DNA from: a virus
DNA: 42,644 nt
Virus record (IMG/VR): IMGVR_UViG_3300044695_005517
Coordinates: 1 to 42,644 of that record
Direction: 5' to 3' (one strand)
The notes beneath the pieces were generated by a model. That model was not told the DNA's origin, ran no database searches, and was given only the letters and a program-made list of their open reading frames with translations. This document shows positions 27,199 through 34,800 of the stretch, one piece after another (the first letter of the stretch is position 1; the number at the start of each line of letters is the position of its first letter). The translations under genes were made by a program, and so were the position numbers.

Positions 27199-28213
27199 TT
27201 AATTCTTCGTTTGATTGGTTTGACAATACTGGTTCTTCTTCTACAATGTAATCATTAAGGAACTCACTAAATATTGCCTCCATTACTGGAACACATATTG
27301 AATTTCCAGCAAGTGATACGTGTCCTTTTGTTGATAGTGATGTTGTTAATAATAAATCAATATCTTCATCACGAACACCCATAAATCTATACCCTTCTCT
27401 TGCTGTAATATTTCTTACTCTACCGTCTTCGGTCATAATTTGTGGGGATCCACTTGTTGTAAGACAAGGTGAACAACCATCAATAGAATAAATCCTTCTT
27501 GATTGATCATAACTTATATCATCTCGTCTTGCAATCAATCTACATACCGTATTTCCTTTTGGTTGGTGTATTGTATATGGACAATCAATAAACAATTCTG
27601 GGTCCTGTGTATCCTCAATAAACGGTCTCATTGGTATTCTTGTTTTTTTGTGGTTGTCAACGTTTTCCATTCTTTGTTTTACATCTTCTCTTTCACCATC
27701 TAAAACTGAAATCATAAATACTCTTTCTCTGTTTTGTGGACAACCGAAGTCAGCACCATTAAGTAATCTCCAGTATGACGTATAACCAAGACCTCTTAAA
27801 AAATAGATATGTTTTTTAAAATTTTCATAATGATTTTTTGAGATTAGATTTTTAACATTTTCCATTAACAAATACTTTGGTCTATTTGTTGACAAAATTC
27901 TTTCAACATCAAATAGCAATCCACTTCTAGTTCCTTCTTTAATTCCTCTTTGGACTCCGGAAATTGAAATGTCCTGACAAGGGAATGAATATGTTAATAA
28001 ATCACATTGTGGGAAATTATTGTGGTCAATTTTTGTTATGTCCCCCAAATTACCCATTTGTGATTGATGTAAAACATCATAACACTCATTTGCTTGTTTG
28101 AAGTTGTCACAATTTGCAACATTTTCATAATTAACCCCAACATATTTCAATGCTAGTTCTTGTGTTCCGTATCCGGAAAATAATGAAATAACTTTTAATT
28201 TATTCTTGTTCAT
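27191..28213 (-). CDS. C5-cytosine DNA methyltransferase, solitary
   Basis: A 340-residue protein with the standard motif order: motif I VISLFSGYGTQE (8-19), motif IV YSFPCQDIS (75-83) with catalytic C79, motif VI LLMENV (115-120), motif VIII CPQNRERV (158-165), a target-recognition region at about 190 to 290, and motifs IX/X near the end (AGNSICVPVMEAIF, from about 302). It transfers a methyl group from SAM to C5 of cytosine. No restriction gene is adjacent, so self-protection of phage DNA or a first step to hypermodified cytosine is more likely than a restriction-modification pair. It overlaps the recombinase gene upstream by 14 bp and the nuclease gene downstream by 8 bp, showing that it belongs to this operon. 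Confidence 0.92.
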   Translation of the reverse strand: MNKNKLKVISLFSGYGTQELALKYVGVNYENVANCDNFKQANECYDVLHQSQMGNLGDITKIDHNNFPQCDLLTYSFPCQDISISGVQRGIKEGTRSGLLFDVERILSTNRPKYLLMENVKNLISKNHYENFKKHIYFLRGLGYTSYWRLLNGADFGCPQNRERVFMISVLDGEREDVKQRMENVDNHKKTRIPMRPFIEDTQDPELFIDCPYTIHQPKGNTVCRLIARRDDISYDQSRRIYSIDGCSPCLTTSGSPQIMTEDGRVRNITAREGYRFMGVRDEDIDLLLTTSLSTKGHVSLAGNSICVPVMEAIFSEFLNDYIVEEEPVLSNQSNEELND

Positions 28214-29210
28214 ATACCTTTTCTTCTTTTAAATCAAATTCACCATCAACTCCGATAATTGTTTTCCAATATTCTGCATATTCACTTTTGTAATTCTCAA
28301 TTGATTTCTTTTCTTCTGTTGCATCTTTTCCAGGTAAAAACCCATGTGGTGTTACAATAATCTTACCATCTTCAAAACCAAGTCCATTTATGTGGTTTTT
28401 CATAACAGATACTTTTGTTCTTGAAGCAAACTTAACAGTTCTTTTGTCTTTTGTTGCTGTAATTTTTGTTGTACCGGCACCTTTTTGGTTTCCAAATAAA
28501 AATACTAAAGATGAATTTAACCAAATTGCTTCACCACCTTTTGCTTTAATTTTTGGTTGACCAAATGGATTATCTGGTAATTCAACCCAAGGTTGGTTTA
28601 CAATAATTAAAGTGTTTTCATATTTTGAATCTGCTTTTCTTGATCCGGATATTCTTTGATTGATTCCCATACCAATTTTGTCGGCTAATACACTCGCATT
28701 GTGTTGTTTACCACCTTTACCCTCATAAGTCATTTTACACGGAACTGAACCAACTGAATCCCACATAATACATAGTGAATAGTCTAACTCACCCTTTTCT
28801 TGTGCGTCTAATAATTCATTTATATATTCTGTAATTTGTTCTATATAACTAAAATTATTATTAAATAAGAAGAACCCGTCCCAACCTAACTCACCAGTTT
28901 CTTCATCAACAACTTCTTCACATTCAAAACCCATCAATCTTGCGTGGTCAAACGACCATTTTTGTTCTGTAATAATGAACACAGGAAGAATTTCTTTCTT
29001 TTGTGCGTCAACAGCAGTTTTTACAAGTGCTGTTGTTTTTCCAGTGTCCGAGTGTCCTAAAAACATATTTATATGTCCCATAGCAGGTCCTGGAAGACCA
29101 ACCGCGTCAAGGAATGACTCACCTAAATCAAAATACCTTTGTGGTTTGTATTTTGCATCAGATGAGAATTTTTTCTTAATTGAACTAAAATCTTTTTTCT
29201 TAATTGCCAT
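28200..29210 (-). CDS. uvsX: RecA/UvsX-like recombinase
   Basis: A 336-residue protein. Walker A is LGHSDTGKTT (51-60), Walker B ends in CIMWDSVGSVP (147-157), and IIVNQPWVELPDNPFGQPKIKAKGGEAIWL (about 203-232) corresponds to the DNA-binding loop 2 and the 'GG.A..' region of RecA proteins. The first 30 residues are basic (KKKDFSSIKKKF) and stand in for the N-terminal oligomerisation arm. The protein forms filaments on single-stranded DNA and drives recombination and recombination-dependent replication. It follows the glycosyltransferase gene by 4 bp and overlaps the methyltransferase start by 14 bp. T4-type partners UvsW and UvsY were not found in the window. Confidence 0.9.
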   Translation of the reverse strand: MAIKKKDFSSIKKKFSSDAKYKPQRYFDLGESFLDAVGLPGPAMGHINMFLGHSDTGKTTALVKTAVDAQKKEILPVFIITEQKWSFDHARLMGFECEEVVDEETGELGWDGFFLFNNNFSYIEQITEYINELLDAQEKGELDYSLCIMWDSVGSVPCKMTYEGKGGKQHNASVLADKIGMGINQRISGSRKADSKYENTLIIVNQPWVELPDNPFGQPKIKAKGGEAIWLNSSLVFLFGNQKGAGTTKITATKDKRTVKFASRTKVSVMKNHINGLGFEDGKIIVTPHGFLPGKDATEEKKSIENYKSEYAEYWKTIIGVDGEFDLKEEKVYEQE

Positions 29211-29214
29211 ATTT

Positions 29215-29874
29215 TTAATTTTTTATTAAAAAGTCAGAAGTTGATGTGTTCTTACCGTGAATGTACCAAATCATATTTTCAGTATTATCAACTTCTGCTA
29301 TTTTACATTTATTACACCAACTATCTCTCCACATATTATCTTCAAAACCATAAATTGAAGTAATGTCTTTTATTAAGTTCAGTGCTTTAAGGTTAAAGGC
29401 AAATGTTGCCGGTATTTTAAAATCACACCCTTCTGGATTTGCTCCCAAATTATGATAATTACCTCTTCTTAATAAATTTCCATTTAATTGATATTTGATT
29501 CTTGATGATAAAACATCAACATCATTATTATCAAAATAATCAACTATTGTCTTGATATAATCTTTTTTGTAAATGTCATCATCATCAATCTTCACAAAAA
29601 TATCATATGTTTCATAATCTTCAACAGCAAATATAGCTTTCATATGATTTGTGTGTTGATGGTTATTTACTGAAAATATAAATGAATTTTTTTCAGTTTT
29701 CAAGTCATGAATTAAAACATTAACATTATTAATATTAAAATTTCGTTGATCAAGTGTAACGTTAATACTATGGAATATGTTCTCATAACTTTGGGTTGCA
29801 ATATCTTGGATACAACCCCTTAACATTTTAAACCTATTGTAACTTGGTGTAAAACACAATACTTTCTTGTTCAT
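29215..29874 (-). CDS. Family-2-like glycosyltransferase inside the replication operon
   Basis: A 219-residue protein from ATG 29874. It starts like a GT-2 enzyme (KKVLCFTPSYNRFKMLRGCI). Near residue 97 it has FVKIDDDDIYKKDY, the metal/nucleotide-sugar DxD region. Later FEDNMWRDSWCNKC and a His-Gly pair near the C-terminus (MIWYIHGKN) fit the acceptor half and the final metal ligand of GT-A enzymes. No membrane anchor is present. The gene stands between SSB and UvsX, and near a C5-methyltransferase. That is an odd place for a wall or surface enzyme and suggests DNA as acceptor, as in T4 hydroxymethylcytosine glucosyltransferases, but the acceptor cannot be read from sequence. It begins 15 bp after a terminator, so it may depend on readthrough. 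Confidence 0.7.
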   Translation of the reverse strand: MNKKVLCFTPSYNRFKMLRGCIQDIATQSYENIFHSINVTLDQRNFNINNVNVLIHDLKTEKNSFIFSVNNHQHTNHMKAIFAVEDYETYDIFVKIDDDDIYKKDYIKTIVDYFDNNDVDVLSSRIKYQLNGNLLRRGNYHNLGANPEGCDFKIPATFAFNLKALNLIKDITSIYGFEDNMWRDSWCNKCKIAEVDNTENMIWYIHGKNTSTSDFLIKN

Positions 29875-29888
29875 ATATGAATTTTAAA

Positions 29889-29923
29889 AACTTGGACATC
29901 TTGTCTAAGTAGATGTCCAAGTT
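29889..29923 (-). terminator. Rho-independent terminator after the SSB gene
   Basis: A 13-bp perfect stem: on the minus strand AACTTGGACATCT (29923-29911) pairs with AGATGTCCAAGTT (29901-29889) around a 9-nt loop. It is followed by further T residues (TTT then AAAAT). It lies 9 bp past the SSB stop at 29932. Confidence 0.85.
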
Positions 29924-29931
29924 AATTAATA

Positions 29932-30798
29932 TTAGAATGGTAATTCCTCATCAACTTCATCATTAGCTTGTGGGTCCTCAACTTTTGTTTGAGTTTTTGT
30001 TTTACCACCACCTATTGAGATTTCTTCTTCAGATGTGTTGCTATAGATATATTTTCCAGCATCAGTATCCCATCTTGGTGTTTCACCACGAGCAATAGCT
30101 TCAAGATATTCAGTAGGTTTTTTAGAATAAACATCTTCCCAAGTAAGTTCGTCAGCAATCCATTCTGCCATTGTTTCTTCATCTTCGTGAACCGAAGATG
30201 GGTCGTCATACATAACTGTTTGGATTACAGTGTAGAATGCACCTTTTGGTGTTTTAGCTTTTGTCAATTCTAAAATAAGGTCTCTTCCTTTGTCAGCGTC
30301 AGCAATATCACCTTTTGCCTTATAGATAGGAATAATTTTATCAAAAATCCCTTCTTGTTTGTAGTTGTGTTTGAATCTCCAGAATTTAGGCCCATCTTGT
30401 TCGTTTTCACGGTCAATTACCTTAACAATATAAAACTTACGAGGTTTATACTGTTTTGCTAATTCTTTGTCAGATTCTTTACCAGTTGACATAAGGACAT
30501 CATAAACTTCACTTAAAGGTGAGCGTTCATTGTCATTTTTTCCTGGATCATAAAATTTCTGCCATTTTCCGTCCACAAGAATTTCGTGAAACCATACCTC
30601 TTTAAAAGGTGAAGATCCGTCCGGAGTAGGTAAAATACGGATTTTCTTTTGTGCTTGCTTTTCGTTGTCTTTAAGTATTGCAGCAAAATACTTTTTCATT
30701 CTGTCTTCTTGAGACATTTTTGATCCGGATGTGTAATCTCCAGATTTTGAGTTCTCGTACTGTGAGAGAACCGCGTCTAAAACATTGTTTGTCGCCAT
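29932..30798 (-). CDS. Single-stranded DNA-binding protein (gp32-like) with acidic tip
   Basis: A 288-residue protein, near T4 gp32 (301). The N-terminus (VLDAVLSQYENS) is a small arm. The OB-fold region runs from about 50 to 190, with KKIRILPTPDGSSPFKEVWFHEI, a basic strand YKPRKFYIVKVIDRENEQDGPKFWRFKH, and IFDKIIPIYKAKGDI. These resemble gp32-type proteins of T4-like phages. The zinc-binding Cys/His set of T4 gp32 is not present. The last residues (DEVDEELPF) look like the acidic interaction tip of bacterial SSB proteins. The protein coats single-stranded DNA for replication and recombination. It forms its own transcription unit: a sigma70-like promoter lies at 30832-30860 and terminators lie on both sides. 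Confidence 0.85.
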   Translation of the reverse strand: MATNNVLDAVLSQYENSKSGDYTSGSKMSQEDRMKKYFAAILKDNEKQAQKKIRILPTPDGSSPFKEVWFHEILVDGKWQKFYDPGKNDNERSPLSEVYDVLMSTGKESDKELAKQYKPRKFYIVKVIDRENEQDGPKFWRFKHNYKQEGIFDKIIPIYKAKGDIADADKGRDLILELTKAKTPKGAFYTVIQTVMYDDPSSVHEDEETMAEWIADELTWEDVYSKKPTEYLEAIARGETPRWDTDAGKYIYSNTSEEEISIGGGKTKTQTKVEDPQANDEVDEELPF

Positions 30799-30831
30799 TT
30801 TTATATTTGTTTTTAAAAGTTTACAATAGAA

Positions 30832-30860
30832 ATTATAATTAAAATTTGTGTCGCAGTCAA
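30832..30860 (-). promoter_or_regulatory. Sigma70-like promoter of the SSB gene
   Basis: On the minus strand TTGACT (30860-30855) and TATAAT (30837-30832) are separated by exactly 17 bp, close to the full sigma70 consensus. The expected transcript start is about 30825, about 27 nt before the ATG. It lies directly after the terminator of the preceding gene. Confidence 0.75.
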
Positions 30861-30871
30861 TAGGGTATTAA

Positions 30872-30907
30872 AAAAAATTGTTTAAGGTCGCAAATTACGA
30901 CCTTAAA
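30872..30907 (-). terminator. Rho-independent terminator before the SSB gene
   Basis: A 10-bp perfect stem (minus TTTAAGGTCG at 30907-30898 and CGACCTTAAA at 30890-30881) with a 7-nt loop is followed by CAA and a run of eight T. It lies 3 bp after the stop of the Pro/Gly-rich protein gene and ends the upstream (baseplate) transcript. Confidence 0.85.
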
Positions 30908-30909
30908 CC

Positions 30910-31572
30910 TTATTTGTTAAAATTTTCATCATCACTCCAATCATTAAAAGTGTCTTCAATTTCATTTGGTGAATAATCTTCAACATCATCAGTTGTTAAG
31001 ACATATTCATTTTTGCCACTTTTTTCCATTTCTTCTTGTTTATCAGCAAAGAAATCTGATAATTTTTGTTTAAATGGTCCTGAATCTAAACTTCTCAATT
31101 CTAATTTTTCTTGAGCGGTTTTTGGTCTAAACTTATCAAATTTTTGTTCCAAAGAATTTAATGATGAAACAATATTATCCATTTCTTTCAGTTTGTCTTC
31201 CAAACCTTTAATCTGATTGAAAAGATTTTCAAAGTACTCTTCTTGTTTTGTTTCAATATTTTTTTGAGAATTAACTAAATCTGTAATATCTAATTCTTCA
31301 GTTTCATCACCCTCTTTACCAACTTCTTCAACATCTGGGTCAGTCGCTGGATCTACCGGAGCCGGACCACCTGCCGCAGCATCTGGAGCCGGGCCACCTG
31401 CTGGTGGAGCACCACCCGGAGGAGGAGGAACATCACCACCCGGAGGAGGAGGAACATCACCACCCGGAGGAGGAACATCACCTGGTGGTGGGGGAACTTC
31501 TTGTTCATTTAAATATTTATTGATACTTTTGTATCTATAAATTTCTTCTAGTATTTTTTTTTCAACACTCAT
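30910..31572 (-). CDS. Pro/Gly-rich, coiled-coil virion or core protein with possible targeting leader
   Basis: A 220-residue protein. Residues 1 to 23 are a helical, charged leader (SVEKKILEEIYRYKSINKYLNE) ending in L-N-E before Q24, a possible prohead-protease site. Residues 26 to 75 are a low-complexity stretch of repeated PPPPGGDV and GGAPPA/GGPAP units. An acidic linker (DPDVEEVGKEGDETEELD) follows. Residues about 95 to 150 form a heptad-rich coiled coil (YFENLFNQIKGLEDKLKEMDNI). The end is very acidic (EIEDTFNDWSDDEN). I recognise no family. The layout (helical leader, flexible spacer, coiled coil, acidic tail) resembles internal or scaffold-type proteins. The gene begins 4 bp after the 74-residue protein gene and is closed by a terminator. 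Confidence 0.65.
   Translation of the reverse strand: MSVEKKILEEIYRYKSINKYLNEQEVPPPPGDVPPPGGDVPPPPGGDVPPPPGGAPPAGGPAPDAAAGGPAPVDPATDPDVEEVGKEGDETEELDITDLVNSQKNIETKQEEYFENLFNQIKGLEDKLKEMDNIVSSLNSLEQKFDKFRPKTAQEKLELRSLDSGPFKQKLSDFFADKQEEMEKSGKNEYVLTTDDVEDYSPNEIEDTFNDWSDDENFNK
31411..31479. repeat. 24-bp tandem repeats coding the PPPPGGDV stretch
   Basis: Two identical 24-bp units (31411-31434 and 31435-31458) are followed by a 21-bp shortened copy (31459-31479). They are much richer in G and C than the surrounding DNA and encode Pro/Gly repeats. In-frame copy number changes would alter only the spacer length. Confidence 0.85.
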
Positions 31573-31576
31573 TATA

Positions 31577-31801
31577 TTAACCGTTTAATAAAGTTTTTAT
31601 ACCAGTTTTTGTTTCAACCTGGATTTTTTTGTTCGTTTTCATAGTATTATCAACTCGTTCAATTAAACCGTCTTTTTCTTTTACGACGTAACAATCACCA
31701 GTATCTAAATCACATACTTGTTTCATTCCATTACCCATATCTTTTTCAGACATTCTGGTATTTTTACCAAGGTAATTATCTAATATTAATTTTGTGTTCA
31801 T
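31577..31801 (-). CDS. Small unknown protein
   Basis: A 74-residue protein from ATG 31801. It begins with a helix (NTKLILDNYLGKNTRMSEKD), then GMKQVCDLDTGDCYVVKEKDGLIERVD, a short beta hairpin flanked by two cysteines, and ends KIQVETKTGIKTLLNG. I do not recognise a family and no catalytic motif is visible. It lies 4 bp upstream of the Pro/Gly-rich protein gene, and the two share a leader with a TATTTATA box (31817-31823) within a 14-bp palindrome (31809-31822). Co-expression with the Pro/Gly-rich protein is likely. Confidence 0.55.
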   Translation of the reverse strand: MNTKLILDNYLGKNTRMSEKDMGNGMKQVCDLDTGDCYVVKEKDGLIERVDNTMKTNKKIQVETKTGIKTLLNG

Positions 31802-31848
31802 AATTTTAATTTATATATAAATATCTTTATTTTTAAAAAAGTTTTAAA

Positions 31849-34800
31849 TTAATTACCTGCTGATGTAAGACTTAAACCTGGTACTGGATTTGATGATACG
31901 ATTAAATCATAACCTTCAGTAAACTTATCTTCTAATCTTTTCTTATCTTCCTCAAGTAATTTATCATAAACATCTCTTGGTTGTTCAATTGGCCAATTTA
32001 GAACATAAACCTCAGCATATTTTTTAATATCTGCATTTTTTAATGTTGTTAATTTTCCAGCAAATTTTGAGATAAAGAAATTCAAATAATCTTCAAAAGA
32101 ATTAAAGGCTGCCAACGGTATATTGTTTATATTATCACCTTTATCAACACAGATGTATTTTGAATTAAAGTACTTATTACCGGCAGCCCCATATGTATCT
32201 GAAAGTGGTATTGTTGAGTAATTATTTTCGTAAGCTGAAAACCCTGTTTTAGTTCCAGAATCTACATACATACTTGTAAATATAAATATCATAAACTCAT
32301 TTGTTGATTGTTCTGATAAAGATGGGAAACTAGCTGTTATACCATCAAATATTTTTTTCTTAGCGTCAGCAAATGTTATAGATGTTAATTTTGGACTATC
32401 AACTGTTGTGTATGCTTTATATGCTTGTGCTAATTTATCACTACAAGTTTGTTCTTTTGATAATGTTTCATCACCACCAAAAGCATTATCTAAAACAATA
32501 CTTTTTTGGTTTAGTATATTTCCTTCTGAAAATTTTATTTGTTTGTTTTTCTCTTCAATTTTTTCTTGTATTGTTTTTAACAATTTAACACTTAATGATT
32601 GTATAAAATTTTCAATTTTAGGTAGAGCATAAAACGGTTGTCTTGTTCCTTCAAAAGTTGTATCAAACCCATTTTCGGTTATTGAGTGACTAACACTTGT
32701 AATCAAATAAGGTCCACTAAACATTGGTACATTTCTTAAGTTAAAATACATCATTGGTTGTATCAAAGCATTTCCCATCATATCAACACTACAACCATAA
32801 CTTCTATTTTTATATAGATTATATAATGAATTATTTTGTGTTGATGATGTTCTATTTTTATCAATATTTGCCATTTGGTTTAAAACTTCCAAAGATTCCG
32901 CTGTTGGTTTTCCTGGATTTTGCGATACATCAAATTGTTTAAATATTTGTTGATTTTGTCTTCCAATATCAATATTAAAACCAACAACTTTGTTTGATTT
33001 ATCCCAATCTGTTTTATTTTGTAAATTCTGAATTAATGGGTTGTCACTTGTTCTTCTTAAATCAAATGCATCATTTCTAAATCTATAATCAATATTGTTT
33101 TTCATATCCAAATGTTCACTAGTTTTATTAGCATAATAACATAATAATTTTGGTGATGTTTCTCTATAATCTAAATTTAAAAATGTCCCAAACAAAGTAT
33201 TTGCAAATTCTAATGTTCCTTCATTTCTTGGTATTGGTGTTTTTACAGCGTCTTGTACATTGTAAAAATTAGCAAATGATGGTAGATTGAAGTATACAAA
33301 ATTATTTTGTGTTAATACTGTATTAACAATATCTAAAAAGTTATTATCATATTGTCTTTTATCAATTAACTCTTTTATTTGGAAAATATCAACTAATATT
33401 TTTTGTCCAACATCTCTACTAGCTCTATCAAATATTAATACATCTTCAAATAAAGTTTTGGTTTTTAAGTCATAGCCAGCAATCCAAGTATCATTTATTG
33501 ACTTAAAAAGTTCCCATAATTCAACTTTTGTTTGTTCACCAAAAAGAGTTGATTTACCAGGATTTGTTTGTACAATAGTAATATCTTTTATTCCAGCTCT
33601 TACAGCTGGCATCATAACATTAATTACATTATCAATATATGTTTTAGAATCAATTAAATATTGGTTCATTAAATCAAAAAACTTAGGGCCGTTTAATGTT
33701 GGGTCTTTTAATTTTTCTGTAGCATATATTTTTATAATTGGTGTAAAATCTATAACATTTTTTTCTGTAAATTTCACATTAACATCAATAAAAAAATCTG
33801 TAATGTAAGAACCATTACTACTATATCTTAATTCCGGTATTTCAGAAAATCCAACATAAGTTTCAAGTGCATTCCAAGCTTCTGGGTAAATTGCCTTAGA
33901 TTGTGCTAGTGTAATATTACCACCATTAGAAGGTAATAAACCTGGTGTTCCTTGGTTATAACCTTGATATACTATTGGATCAACGATGTATTGATTTGAG
34001 AATGTATAAAACAATCTTTTATCAAAGTTTGTTGGGTTACCATTTCTTAAAATTACATTGTAATTTAAAAAATTATCCATAATAGATATAAAATTACTTT
34101 TTTGTAAATTTGTCAATTCTGTAATAATAGCATCTGGTGTTGTTTGAGTTGGTTTGGCAACTTTCATTAACTTTCTCATTAAAAATTGAAAGTTTTGATT
34201 ATCCTCTTGAGCTTGTCCGGTTGATGATAATTGACTTAAAGTGTTTGACGACTCTAACGTAGATTTGTAGTCATAACAAGACCGACTAAAATTTAAAAAT
34301 TCATTTTCAAATAAATCTAAAACTTCTTTTTCAAACACACTAAACAATTCATCTATTTTAGTATATTTTGATGGGTCTCCATCAATTAAAAAGTTTTGTT
34401 GTATTCGTTTGTCGTTGAATATTTCTTTTAGGTATTGTTCTGGGTTTGTTTTAGTTAACCTACTATGGTCAAAATAACCATAATGTGGTGACACCCAAAA
34501 TGACCTAACTGATCCATCATAAATTGCCGGATTATCAAATAGTTCAATTTTTGATGTTCCGTTTTGTTTAAAACATTCAGATGATATTTGATTAACATTT
34601 GAACCAAAAGATGGTAATAAATAAACATTACTTTTTGTTGGCGTTAGGCTAGCCGCGGACCAAGTTTTTAAATTTAAACTTCTATTTAAATTGTTTGTAT
34701 CAAATCCTTGTGATTTTGTAATTTTAGAACCGTCTGATGGTAGTAGATATAATTTATTACTATTTATTAAGTTTTGTACTTCAGCTGATGATATACCGGT

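Noticed and set aside
27191-28213. Restriction-modification system
   Set aside because: Neighbours on both sides are replication or recombination genes, and no endonuclease-like gene is adjacent.
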